Origin: Xanthostigma xanthostigma | Taxonomy: Eukaryota; Arthropoda; Insecta; Raphidioptera; Raphidiidae | Direction: 5' to 3' | DNA length: 64,000 bases | Assembly (NCBI GenBank): GCA_963575645.1 | Contig: OY754464.1 | Location: 5,642,001-5,706,000 of the forward strand | In this document: one piece after another, positions 20,386 through 31,016 of the stretch | How the letters are laid out: each line of letters begins with the position of its first letter | Position numbering within the stretch: position 1 is the first letter of the stretch | The notes under the pieces: generated by a model | What the model was told of the DNA's origin: nothing | Databases searched by the model: none | What the model saw: the letters and a program-made list of their open reading frames with translations, nothing else | Translations under genes and position numbers: made by a program

Positions 20386-20960
20386 AATAATATTTATTTG
20401 TGATGCCAATAAAAGTAGAGGGTACAAATGGTCATTGTGTAGATCCATCAAGGACTCAATCATTCATAAAAAGTCATCCAGTTTATAAAAAGGGTTTGTT
20501 AGTAGAAATTCTTTTAGGTATTTTTTAAATTTCGACAGTCTATCGGATTGTTTATTGTTTTGGGGAAGTTTATTAAAAACAACGCCTAGACTATTTGGGG
20601 ATTTTATGGAACCATTTAAACGTTTAAAAACTACTCTAAGTTCAGATTTTGATCTAGTATTTAAGATATGAATGCCTGAGTTCTTGATGAACCTACCGAG
20701 GTTCTTAATTACATATATTGATAGTTCGTAAATTAGTATGCAGACTAATGTGAGAATTCGGTGTTCTTCAAATAAATCTCTGCAACTTGTACACTGTGAC
20801 ACACCAGCAATACATTTTTATTTTGACATATAAATACACTACTTGCTTGAGGAGACATACCCCAAAACAAATAGTGTATTTTAATCTTGAATAGACTTGC
20901 GCATAATAAATGTTTAATATAATTGCTGTTGAGTTAAAATTTGTTTTAAATTAATAAAGA
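20386..20960 (-). pseudogene. 5'-truncated LINE: C-terminal part of reverse transcriptase
   Basis: On the minus strand the frames read NIYYAQVYSRLKYTICFG, then LFWGMSPQ in a shifted frame, then CIAGVSQCTSCRDLFEEHRI (20802 downward), then IHILNTRSKSELRV and a final KKYLKEFLLTNPFYKLDDFL with stop at about 20464. YYAxVxSRLxYG...FWG, the CR-LF-x-IL motif, NTR and the LDDFL end are those of CR1/Jockey-type RT C-termini. At least one frameshift breaks the frame near 20800-20830. The (TTA)n tail abuts the Harbinger ORF at 20385. Confidence 0.8.
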
Positions 20961-21473
20961 TATAATGATAAATACCCTCTATATTGATAGCAAAGATCGG
21001 GAGAAAGACTTAAACACTACGGTGCACACATATATTACGTCTGTCTCAACTTATTATACTCTGAGTCTCGTGCGCATGTCCGTGAATGGATGCGCGTCAG
21101 TTTGCACATGTAACTAAGCTGTGAAAGGGAGTTGGCTTGCTCTATTCCACTTACTAATTGCCCCCACTACAGACGCGACACTTGCGCACAACGGGTCAAG
21201 TAAAAAGAAAGAAATAGAAAAACAGTCATTATTGCTGTCTCACTTACGGCCACTAACAATATAGAAGTTATAAAATATATGCAGACGACAGACACGTTTT
21301 GCTATGTGTTTATATTTTAACTGTCACTGCGCGCGCACCAGATCCATCCACAAAACAAGCTTGAAAAAACGTCTCGTGTGAAGCGAGCACATAAAAGCAA
21401 TCAAGAAAAACAGCTCTAGAAAACTAGCAGTCAAATCTAGCGGCAAATTCAGCCTCGTGTGCAGCGGCCTTTA

Positions 21474-22119
21474 CATTATAGCAGGCCGCAGACTTGTAAC
21501 AGAGGTACCTCTCTACAATAGACCAGTGGCTTGTATACTTTTGTTGCCGCGTGGAACTGACGAGTGAGTGATGGCTGATGGGCCAACTAATAATGAGACA
21601 ATCTGTTGATGGCGCGATGGGAGTACAGGATATCACTACTTAATAGTACGTCCGACAACTGTCTCTCTCTCACGATCATCAAAGTCCGACGTAGTTCTCT
21701 CTCTTTCTATATGCCACATACTACTATGATTCACCATATAGTACAATGGGTATATTTGTCTATCTATCTGTTTTACACCCAGCCACCATTCATAACATGC
21801 TGTCCCACACGGAATAAACTTAACAGATGCAGTGCCACTGAAAAAAAATTAAGTTTCAAGTAATAATTACATGAACAATTTTCCTCCGGCTTCTATTTTA
21901 GACCAGTATATTTTGTTCGTTTGAAAATAACTACGGATATTGAACAGTATATTGTATCTAGGTTTTTCAGGACCTATAGAGCTCATTTAAGTCCAACGGA
22001 ACCCAGTTATTTGTTAGATTAAAAATTGCATAATTGGTGTTTTAAATTAATTTTTAATAACACATCGAAAACAAAGTTGAGATTTGATAGCGCCTGACAA
22101 AAAAAATAATAAGTACTAG
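21474..22119. other. Unassigned DNA
   Basis: No gene. A (TC)-rich patch (CTGTCTCTCTCTCACG) lies at 21660-21675. Confidence 0.5.
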
Positions 22120-22301
22120 AAATTCACCCAAAAATTGTAAAATTCACCGGAAAAATGTCAAAGTTCACCGTAAAAATTGATGAAATTCACCTATAAAAAT
22201 ATCAAAATTTACCTAAAAAATAGTCCAATTCACTCTAAAAATTGTCAACATTCATCCGCAAAAATATCAAAATTCACCCAAAAAATTGTCAAATTTCACC
22301 C
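22120..22301. repeat. Minisatellite, period about 19-23 bp, about 8 units
   Basis: Units follow AAATTCACCCAAAAAATTGTC with variable spacing; the core TTCACC recurs about every 21 bp from 22123 to 22301. Units differ from each other at several positions, so it is not CRISPR-like and has no spacers. Confidence 0.8.
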
Positions 22302-22307
22302 ATGCTA

Positions 22308-22560
22308 ATGAACTATTTTACCATTCCAATCCACAAGTGGGGAATGCTCAAAAATCACTTTTCAAAAATTTTACAATATCTTTCCGTTTTAAGGTCCCCG
22401 AATCCAAAAAACATATTTTTGAAAAAAAACTATGCGTCTGTTAGTCTGTAAGTATGTTTGTCTGTGAATACGATACAGGTCAAACCAAATTTTGGGAGGA
22501 TGTTTGGTATGCAAATATGAAGAGCCCTATTGTTTCTGGGGAAAATCGGCGCATTCGCAG
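22308..22560 (+). repeat. Dispersed repeat family F4, copy 1
   Basis: TTTTACCATTCCAATCCACAAGTGGGGAATG, then CACTTTTCAAAAATTTTAC and AAAAAACATATTTTTG, are shared with 27350-27540 and 43529-43800. The three copies start at the same hairpin (CATTCC...GGAATG). No ORF. Confidence 0.65.
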
Positions 22561-23328
22561 AAGAGATATATGCTATAACGGTGTTTTTTATATAATAATG
22601 GTATACTTTTCATAACGGCTTATTATTTTATTTATTTTTTCAAGAAAGTTTTGTAAAAAAATTTTTTTCTAAAATTTATAGTTTCGGAAATATAAAAAAA
22701 TCAGCCGCTCTTTTGTTTTATGGATCTGTCAGAAATAAACTAGCCAGGCATGCTTTGATTAATTTTTACATGACGTAAACATATTGTGTAGGTAACCATG
22801 GCAACGAATAGCAAATATCATATTGAAATAGCTATTACCCGCGTCACCTCACGCGATATCAGTAATTTTACTGTCTTTATTATAATCAAATGTCAACATT
22901 TTTGAAGTTGGAATGGTCCCGTCGCTCAATTGGCTGGATTTTGTTTGTTTATTTTTAAATCTTAGGTATATATACTTTTAGAAATCTTATTTTTGCCTTA
23001 TCATCACAGACATTATAATATTATCAAAATAATTCCAACGTTATAAAATTAAATCAGTGTTAATTAAATGTAACAATTATATATGACGATAAAGAGTAAT
23101 AAAACAATAGTAGGTGGTGATTTTGTGGTTGTGTACTGTGAAACGGTGTATTAACATTTATAATTAAAGTGATATAAAACTTATATAACTTCAACCGCAA
23201 AATGTGTGTACAGTTGACCTTTGATATAACCGGATGTGTCAAATAAGGTACGTAACTACTATTTTCCTAGCAAATGTAGTGTTTCTTATACAAGTGCACG
23301 AACAAACTTCAGAAGGCGGGTCATAAGT
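22561..23328. other. Unassigned DNA with one short dispersed repeat
   Basis: The segment 22887-22950 (TGTCAACATTTTTGAAGTTGG...GTCGCTCAATTGGCTGGA) is a copy of the short repeat also at 7033-7095. Otherwise no gene. Confidence 0.5.
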
Positions 23329-24366
23329 GTCGGTTCCTCTACGACAGGGTTGCCAGACGTACGAGAAATCTCGTACCATTACGAGATTTACAGTTTTTGT
23401 ACGAGATACAAGAATAACAAAATTCTCGTACAATTTTGTACGAGATTTTAACAATGATGACTGCCCTCGCTAGGTATCAGCCAAAAAGTGTAAGAATTTG
23501 CATATTTACCTACTTCACACACCACAAAACGATCGACTGGGCGCATCACTAAATGCACTACCTCATCAGTCATCACTATATTAAACTAGAAAACTTGAGT
23601 GGGGGATCCCCGTTTAATGTATTTATTTGTTGTCCTTATTACACTAATGTTAATCACTATCAGTTCTAATTGTTTCATTTGAATTGACAGCTAAAAGCGC
23701 AAAGAATATGACTACTCAAAGTTAAATAGTACAGTAAATATCATAAATTATAAATTTTATCGATATACCTCCTTTAAATTTATACTTGTATACGAGATTA
23801 ACTGTTGAAAGTACGAGATATTTAGCAACACTGGTACGAGAAAAAAAATCCATCATCTGGCAACCCTGCTCTACGAGCGCTGCAGAGCTGCAGAACAACT
23901 AAAATCTTAGATACTTTATAATTTTAGAATGAATTATATTTGCCACATTTAACCAACATCCAATGTTGGGAAATAGTTACACCAATGCTAAAGTTCAACA
24001 GCTACTGGCAGACAACAAAACTCGTGGAAGTTCTGTGTGGCAGACTTTCTCGCGTTCAGACGCTGTTCTGCGCTCCGAAGCAGCACACAACACGTCATTA
24101 TTAGATACTTCCGGTGTACACCGTGCAACTCCTGATCCACGAGTTATATAGCGTGTTATTTAGAACGGCTTTGAGCTGCATTTACTGTCAGCACACTGGT
24201 ACAAATACACATCTATCACTGTCGATGTGTTCACTGAATCTATCTCACTCAGTGAACATCTTTGACGGCTTTGACTGGGCGGTTCGTATGTAGTACATTA
24301 TAACATACACAACATGTGTTCACGACACGCGGATCATGGCAGTAGTGACTAGTGTCATAGTGTATA
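23329..24366 (-). repeat. Repeat Z, copy 1 (interrupted by a hAT)
   Basis: Excluding the hAT, this matches 52418-53358 and 57478-57995 on the opposite strand. Shared blocks include TTATGAAGTACCTAAGATTTTGG, AAGTCTGCCACAC, CTGCTTCGGAGCGCAGAAC, GCTGACGGTAAATGCAGCTC, CATGACAGTGATAGA and ACTAGTCACTACTGCCAT. I do not recognise the family. It has no long conserved frame across the copies. Confidence 0.7.
23345..23868. mobile_element. hAT element with CTCTACGA TSD
   Basis: The ends are CAGGGTTGCCAGA and TCTGGCAACCCTG. The 8-bp TSD CTCTACGA lies at 23337-23344 and 23869-23876. Subterminal TACGAGA motifs are repeated many times (six or more within 23360-23450, and again near 23795-23845). No transposase frame remains. 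It inserted into repeat Z. Confidence 0.9.
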
Positions 24367-24573
24367 TTGAAGTTTGTTGTCAACAGTGTTTGAAAAAAAG
24401 TTACCTAATAATTAAAACACCATAAGCATGTATGTGATTCATAATTTAATTAATCCCCCTTGATTCCTAGCCCGTGCTAGGATGTACCCCCTGTAGACCC
24501 TGCAGAAGACCCATTGAAAATGTTCACGGGTCTCTTTTCAACATTATTGTCATTTTTCCCTGTCAACCGTATA
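24367..24573. other. Unassigned DNA
   Basis: No gene or repeat recognised. Confidence 0.5.
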
Positions 24574-24575
24574 TA

Positions 24576-24998
24576 CAGGGTGACCAATAATTTTCGTATT
24601 CCTCTCGAGAGAAGAAACCATGACTAATTTGGAATGATTTAACCTCTATCACTTGGGGGTCGGAAATGCGTCATTTTCAAGAAAATCCACTTCGGTTTTC
24701 TTTTTACAAAAATCCGAATTGTGGGAGTTAAAAATAACAACAAAAAAATTTTCTCACTTTTTCCATGATCTGATAGCTTACTAATTGGCCAACCTTCCTA
24801 AAGCGAAAAACCACAAAATTTACTGTTAGATTTTATGTTGCGTGTTAAAACTTACAATAGGTAAATAAAAAAAAATAAAATAAAAATTCTTCATAAAAAA
24901 TAATGCATTTCCGACCCCCAAGTGATAAGGTTAAATCATTACAAATCAGTCATAGTTTCTTCTCCCGAGAGGAATACGAGCAATTACCGGTCACCCTA
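24576..24998. mobile_element. TA-flanked inverted-repeat element
   Basis: The left arm CAGGGTGACC...CTTGGGGGTCGGAAATGC (24576-24676) and the right arm GCATTTCCGACCCCCAAG...GGTCACCCT (24902-24998) pair over about 100 bp. The left end follows TA. The terminal CAGGGTG is shared with 7772-8472 and 36190-36669. The AT-rich middle has no ORF. Confidence 0.75.
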
Positions 24999-25069
24999 CG
25001 AAGCACTAAAAATATAACAATGTTATGTAATAACAGAGATAAGGGTATGTGTTCCGACGGCAACTTTAA

Positions 25070-25489
25070 GAGTATTCGTCCCTGCAAACACCCCCTGCAC
25101 CCTTCATCTCAAATCTTTTCCCCTCGCCTAAAAACGGTTCGCGCTCTCCCGACGCTATTTTTAAAGCTAGAGGGTTCTGGTAAACGCCAAATGAAAGACA
25201 AAGAATCAAACTACAGATCCTTCAGGCGATTTTTTTGAAAAACAGTTTCGCCTACGTGTTAAATATTACGTAACTTATTATTTTTTTCAAAAGGTTGTAA
25301 GTTTTTTCAGGAATTTTTTTTCAAAAAATTCGCCTGAAGGATCTGTAGTCTGATTCTTTGTCTTTCATTTGGCGTTTACCAGAACCCTCTAGCTTTAAAA
25401 ATAGCGTCGGGAAAGCGCGAACCGTTTTTAGGCGAGGGGAAAAGATTTGAGATGAAGGGTGCAGGGGGTATTTGTAGGGACGAATACTC
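25070..25489. mobile_element. Fold-back element with TTAA target
   Basis: The arms start GAGTATTCGTCCCTGCAAAC and end TTTGTAGGGACGAATACTC, and pair over about 170 bp including GCGCTCTCCCGACG / CGTCGGGAAAGCGC. TTAA flanks it at 25066-25069 and 25490-25493. A TTAA target fits piggyBac- or Kolobok-type transposition; with no transposase left this stays open. Confidence 0.8.
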
Positions 25490-25493
25490 TTAA

Positions 25494-26159
25494 GACAAAA
25501 ATTGTCGAACACAATAAACCGGTACCTTTACCTACTCTTTAATCTATTTACGAGCATATAATGTTGACTTAAACATTGGTTTATCTAAAATCTAGATCTT
25601 CCTTCAGGAACCATGATATCATCATTTCATCATCCTCCATATGCCAGTCAAAATTCCATTTAAGTAATGACTGCACATTCAGAACTGGAAATTCCCTATA
25701 TTATAATCTTATAGTTATGACTTATGACGCTTTAATTTAGTAGCCCAATTATGTAACATTTATGATACATAAAAGATCATGTAATAATATATGTGTGAGA
25801 CAAGGATCACAATATCACTAAGGTTGCAATTAAGAAGAACTGTGATTAACGAACCTATATAAAATATATAGAGTGTTAAGAAATTAGATCGACAAAGATG
25901 AACAAATGAATCCATGTAGCTATTGACAAATATTAAGTCAAAAATTCCAACCAATGGATGACAGGACCGTTTCGACTACAAAAATACTGACATTTGACAT
26001 AATAGGTGTGTTTGGTTATCGTTCTCCAGTTTGAGAAAAGTTGACACTATTATATACTACCTAACGTACATTTTTCAGTGGAGATTTCACTGAATTAATT
26101 ATCTACACTACACTAATATACTAAAACACCCAATTACTATACATAATACAAAACAAAGT
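25494..26159. other. Unassigned AT-rich DNA with one short dispersed repeat
   Basis: ATTCCAACCAATGGATGACAGGACCG at about 25945-25970 is an inverted, diverged copy of the short repeat at 7033-7095. No gene. Confidence 0.45.
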
Positions 26160-26607
26160 CCCCCCCCCCCCCGGCGCGTCTGTCTGTCTGTCTGAACGCG
26201 ATAAACTTAAAAACTACCGAACGGATTTTCATACGGTTTTCACCAATGGACGGAGTGATTCAAGAGAAAGGTTTATGTGTATAATTCATTAATGTTTTGT
26301 GTAAATTGGTTGAAATCTGACGATGATTATCGAAGATGTTTGGAAAAATCAAGCCGACTGGAAGCAATCATCGTAAATGTTGCCTAATCCCTTTGTGATA
26401 AAACAAAACAATGTATGGTGGAATTGTTTCTTTTTTATATGTCCATAGAAAAGTCCGCGATGGCATTTGTCTATCTTTTAAGGATAGCTTATTATATCCA
26501 TTTTAATGTTAAGCGCTTTTCGTGGATATCAATTTTGCAACAGTGGTTGACGAAAAAAACGGTGGCAATCTACAAATTCGAGCGAAGGCGGACCGGGTCG
26601 CAAGTAA
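26160..26607 (+). mobile_element. Helitron-type element (F1-related) preceded by a C-run
   Basis: A run of 13 C at 26160-26172 is followed by TCTGTCTGTCTG, AACGCGATAAACT and a body ending in GCGCTTTTCGTGG...ACGGTGGCAATCTACAAATTC...GGACCGGGTCGCAAGT. The 3' part is the F1 end with CGCAAGT in place of CGCTAGT. No protein. Confidence 0.55.
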
Positions 26608-26639
26608 TCTATACAAATATAAATTAAATACTGTTCGTT

Positions 26640-26962
26640 GGTAAGCGCATCAGTTGAGAACGGCTGAACCGATTTGGCTAAATTTTTTTAAATGTTCGTT
26701 ATAGTCTGAATAAAGTTTTTTGGGGAAAAAATTGGAAAAGTTGCCTGGAATACTGTTGTTGTTGTCAAGCGGGGCGCAGCCCAGTGAGGCAACTGTTTTC
26801 GTTGCCGTGTTTCGTCTCAATCGCGTGCGAGGCCACGGGTAACGGCTATTATTAATAAACAACGCCCTGCACATACGACTATTATTCTATAAGAAAGTCC
26901 AATGCGGCATTATATGTCTATTTTTAATAATCTACAATCCGGGCGAAGCCGGACCGGGCCGC
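26640..26962. repeat. Two adjoining repeat tails
   Basis: 26750-26850 (GGGGCGCAGCCC...CAATCGCGTGCGAGGCC-ACGGGTAACGGCTA) matches 31990-32110 and, inverted, 58860-58915. 26930-26962 is another F1-type end (AATCCGGGCGAAGCCGGACCGGGCCGCAAAG). Confidence 0.5.
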
Positions 26963-27349
26963 AAAGATTTTACCGACTGCTTACCTAACTCATTTTTGTT
27001 GTTTGATCAATTATTCAAAAAAAAAAAAACAGTGGTATTTTTTAATTTTTCAGTTCGCGGTCTCCCTTCCTACATCGTCTTATGGTTAAAGTATAGGTTT
27101 GGGTCCACTGATCTAATGAATGACTTGCTGAAGTTTCGAAGCTTTTATTTCTTAACACCTTGTATATTTTCAAAGAAAAAGTAGACTTACGTTTAGGTGC
27201 GCAGTTTCAATTATTCAACGCATCACACCATAACAAATTTCAATTGTGCTACAAAGATTATGAATATCATTTAGGTAGTTCTGTTTACCCGGATTTGATC
27301 AACATTTTTTACGTCCGTAAACGATATAAGATATTACCTACTTTTAGAA
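26963..27349. other. Unassigned AT-rich DNA
   Basis: No gene; an A12 run at about 27018-27029. Confidence 0.5.
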
Positions 27350-27540
27350 TTTTTACCATTCCAACCCACAAGTGCGGAATGGTACTAGTTTAGGTAAAAA
27401 ATAACTTTTTCAAAAATTTTACGATATCTCTTTGTTTTGAGGTCCCCCGAATTCAAAAAACATATTTTTGGAAAATCCGTTCGGTAATTTTTGAGTTTAT
27501 TGCGTTCAGACAGACAAAAGGGCGGGGGGCTTTGTTTTAT
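27350..27540 (+). repeat. Dispersed repeat family F4, copy 2
   Basis: It starts TTTACCATTCCAACCCACAAGTGCGGAATGGTACTAG and continues through AACATATTTTTGGAAAATCCG to CAGACAGACAAAAGGGCGG. See copies at 22308 and 43529. Confidence 0.65.
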
Positions 27541-27906
27541 ATACTGTAGGAAATCCACCTATTTCGAACCGCTGTATCTGCATTTTGAAACTGATCTGGT
27601 GATGACATAAAATCTAATGAAGTACCTACTATTACGCAATACGAAATTCGTAGCTATTTTTGTAAGAGGCTATCAGAACTTATTGAAACGTAAACGTGAT
27701 CGGTTATAATTGTAATAATTAATATTGTAATTGTTTAATTTGAGAATTGTGTGAATCATTTTATCTGATTTTGAAATTTCCTATGATACCTAGATAAAAA
27801 AATATTTGTAGATAATATAATGTTAAAACTAGTGTGACCTGTGCGAATTATTCGCAATAAATAAGTATAATAATTATCACTTTACAAAATTATTTTTTAA
27901 ATATGA
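27541..27906. other. Unassigned AT-rich DNA
   Basis: Nothing recognised. Confidence 0.5.
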
Positions 27907-28260
27907 TTGCAGGTATTCAATTCGTTTCTAATTTTGCACACTGCTTATAACGTTCTTCTTTTTGTTGTATTACAATATGAAGCTCAGATGACAGATCGAA
28001 GAAATATTTTACTAAAATTGTCATATAGAGGCGCAAGTAGCAAAAGCGTTGAGCTAAGCCGTCAGATGGCATCATGCAGCATTGCTGTGACGTTGTTCAG
28101 CGTTGCTCGCTGTTTCAAAATTAAAGCCGTCAGATGGCAGTATGCAGTATTGTGTCTGTTGTATTACAATATGAAGGTCAGATGACAGATCGAAGTGTTG
28201 ACGTTGTTTCAAAATTAAAGCCGTCAGATGGCAGACGTTGTTCAGCGTTGCTGTATTTTA
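27907..28260. repeat. Cluster of shuffled short direct repeats
   Basis: Three blocks recur: TTGTATTACAATATGAAG-TCAGATGACAGATCGAAG (27963 and 28156), TTTCAAAATTAAAGCCGTCAGATGGCAG (28111 and 28207, partly 28056), and GACGTTGTTCAGCGTTGCT (28089 and 28233). Their order differs between occurrences, so it is not a simple tandem array. An open frame of 92 codons across it is a by-product. Confidence 0.7.
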
Positions 28261-29163
28261 ATTAATTTACAAAAACAATAATAAATTTTATCGTTGTCGA
28301 TGTCAGTAGAGCAAGCAATTATCTGTAAAATGATATATAATTTATGTGGAGAAATTGTGAGGTTTTTTCTAAAAAGGGAGGCAAACATCTTTAACCTTAG
28401 CGTATTAATATATATGATGATAATATAATGTTAAAATATTCAATTTGGCTAATTCCGACTTGGATAGCAACAAAATTCAATTATGCAACTGCAAAACTCT
28501 TTGAAGTCTCGATAGATTTTCTTGCCTATTGTAAATTGAATCAATTGAAATTTGTAAGGGTGCTATTGGGCGACTAGTTAAAGTGTAATTAATTACGTAC
28601 ATTATTATATAACCATTGACTTATAACGTGAACTGCGCAACAGTTCATAAAAGTTTAGCACAAATAAAAAACCTTCTTCAATAAAGGTAACCAAAAAGCG
28701 TTAACTAACAAAATTTTGAGATCGGCACCAATTTAATTACTACAATTGGCGCCCACCTCAAAACTGTTATTTTACGCTTTTTTGGGATCTTTTTTGAACA
28801 GGTGCTCAAATTTGAAATTTAACCCTTTAGTAAAGATAAAAATGTGCTGCCAAAATTTAAATGGAATCGGCCCGATAGGACCGGATTTACAAATTTTATG
28901 AAAACGCTAATTTGCGAATATGGATTTACTTGCTGAATAGTGTACTATATAATTTGACGAAGATGTTAAATTGATAATAATATTAAAATTAAGAAAAAAA
29001 AATAATTTTAAGGGATGCATTAAGGGGTTAAAATTTTTATTTTGTCCAAAAACAAAGTAAAGTTCACACAATAATGCCCGACTGCCTGTATTAGAGATAG
29101 CATACTTAAACCCGAGCATATTTTGCTTCTTTTCCAATGGCAAACCTTATAATGTTACTGCAT
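28261..29163. other. Unassigned AT-rich DNA
   Basis: No gene and no repeat boundaries seen. Confidence 0.5.
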
Positions 29164-29416
29164 ATATTTTTATTCTATACTGAGCATAGAAATAAAATCG
29201 CAAGCAAAACATTTAGGTGCAAACATGTACTTCTGTCTTTTTTTAAGCCGTAAGGACTGGCGTTTTCAGGAGGGTAAAACAAGCACGGGGGACCCCGCTT
29301 CAGAAATTTTTAATTTGCCCCCTCCTGGGCCAAAAGCTCGGTATGCTCATGTTAACGTCATAGAAAAAGACAGAGTTTTTGAAACAGATATACTTTATTC
29401 AAATTGAATGCAAGTA

Positions 29417-30329
29417 TAGGGGAAGGGGGGGAATGATGGGGTACCTAAGGGAAATATCAAAAATACAGCATAATCATTACGTTTATTATTCTTATTTATT
29501 TATGGCACGATATCTAATTAATCTGAGTACAATTTGGCATAGTCTTTGGGAGATAAACGTACTACATTTTTTTTAAAATAAATGATTTATTAGGAACATG
29601 CAAAAAATCATCTTACCCCGTACCACGGGGCAAGATGGGGTAGGCTAATTATTATCACAATTTTGTTTATTCTTAGCATTTTTTTGAGCCGAGGATCATT
29701 AGAATTGGATACTTTTCTGGGTTTTTTCAAATTGTCTAGCTCATTTTTATAAGGAGTTGAGGTAATGATGGCTATTTTATCTCTCCGGTATTGTTTCCTC
29801 TTTTTATCTCGTTGGACTGAAGGGATTGGCAAAACATCACTAGGGGATGCGTTTTCAAAGCTAGATGCACGGATGGGAGATTTAGAAGCAAAAGAATATC
29901 TTCAGGAATCAGGACTTGCGTACACCTTCTTGCCCCATACCCTATATCTCGTCTTGCCCCAAAGGCTGACTTAGAAAAAAATAATTCCTCAAAAATAAAA
30001 ATATTAATTGAATTTTTATTTAATTATACCACAACAAAGTAAACAACACTAGCAACCATATACCAGAAGAGACATCATTTGGATAGTCATTATTACCTTA
30101 CAATTAAGACGTTTCAAACTGAATAAAATTAGATCGACGAGACACTCAACATGATTTTCGTTTGTAAACGAAAAACGCGTGCACTTCCACGCACTGTTTC
30201 TGTCGCGCTAACCGTTGATCGAGTATGGCTTCTTATTGGCTTGTTGATTTCAATTCGCAAACGTTTAGTTTCTTGTAAGTGTGCGTTACCCCGCCATACC
30301 TCGCTACCCCGTCATGCCCCCCCTTCCCC
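29417..30329. mobile_element. Deleted pogo-like transposon in repeat Y
   Basis: The ends TAGGGGAAGGGGGGGAATGATGGGGTA and TACCCCGTCATGCCCCCCCTTCCCC are inverted. TA lies at 29415-29416 and 30330-30331. The paralogous empty site in repeat Y copy 2 reads TTGCATTCAATC/GTACTTGC with a single TA, giving the exact insertion point. The interior repeats GGGGCAAGATGGGGTA-like motifs. A transposase C-terminus remains on the minus strand at 29608-29832. Confidence 0.75.
29608..29832 (-). pseudogene. C-terminal fragment of a pogo-like (DDE) transposase
   Basis: The fragment reads PIPSVQRDKKRKQYRRDKIA, then IITSTPYKNELDNLKK. A basic stretch followed by I-(I/L)-TSTP-x-K-x-E(L/I) is characteristic of the tail of pogo/Tigger/jerky-type transposases, which cut and paste TA-flanked elements. 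The catalytic DDE core, the HTH domains and a start are absent. TA target sites of the surrounding element agree with this call. It could be coincidence for so short a piece, but context and motif agree. Confidence 0.55.
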
Positions 30330-30463
30330 TACATCAACCAATCGTATCATCAGAGAAATCAAGGAATAACATCGAAGAAAGAGACGCAGATATTTTCGAT
30401 ACGCTTTGTTGCCTTCACTCACCGCACATTGAGTAATAGACAATGATTCATATAGTTAATTAT

Positions 30464-31016
30464 TAAATATTATATGAACCCGAGTTTTTTATTTATCTCG
30501 CTCATCACTTAGTGTAACATAGTTCCAAAGAGGTTGTTGGTCAATGGTTAACGGACATGTGTGTGTGAAATAACTTTATTCAAAGCGAATTCAAATTAAT
30601 TACCCACATTATACCGTATTGTTTAGAAAATTAAGTTCGACTTTCATAAAATCAGTATAATTTCAAAACAGTATTCGATAACTCTGAAAGATCGATTAAA
30701 TATTGCGAAATATGTAATGAAATTTAATAATTATAATTAATTCATTTATGTTACTGAATAAAATAATACCAAACGACACAATTGTCATATTTCTTAGAAG
30801 GATTTAATATAGTGAATTAGCAGATTTTGTTTATTTGGTAGCTATGAAAATCATTAAACCCCTACAGAAAATCGTTCCACTTAAAATGCAACATACACCG
30901 AAAAAGAATATACTTGATAAATATATAAATAAAATGCATTAATGATTTCCATATTTATATCATATCAGCGCATTTTTTCTTAATTATAAAAACGTCTTAA
31001 AAAATGCCATGCGAGT
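30464..31016. other. Unassigned DNA with a decayed hairpin-family copy
   Basis: 30833-30960 (TTTGGTAGCTATGAAAATC ... ACAGAAAATCGTTCCAC ... AATGATTTCCATA) is a degenerate copy of hairpin family H (see 1288-1427). No gene. Confidence 0.5.

Larger units (their letters stand above)
20119..21470 (+). mobile_element. PIF/Harbinger-like element with TTA target, split by a LINE
   Basis: The ends AGGCCACTTCACACGAGGCTGGAA and TTCAGCCTCGTGTGCAGCGGCCT are inverted copies, flanked by TTA at 20116-20118 and 21471-21473. A 3-bp TTA duplication is the Harbinger signature. Left of centre a reading frame starts at 20344 and is cut by a LINE at about 20385. The right part (20960-21470) has no recognised coding region. 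Confidence 0.7.
29164..30463 (+). repeat. Repeat Y, copy 1 (interrupted by a pogo-like element)
   Basis: 29164-29416 plus 30330-30463 together are the inverted counterpart of 32575-32955. Shared blocks: ACTTCTGTCTTTTTT, AGGAGG...AGCACGGGGGACCC, AAATTTTTAATTTGCCCCC, TTGAATGCAAGTA-CATCAACCAATC, AAGAAAGAGACGCAGATAT and CACCGCACATTGAGTA. Family unknown. Confidence 0.75.

Noticed and set aside
22120-22301. CRISPR-like array
   Set aside because: Units are adjacent and diverged, without unique spacers; eukaryotic minisatellite.
29225-29407. 60-codon frame in repeat Y
   Set aside because: Not kept open in the paralogous copy at 32760-32950; explained by the repeat.
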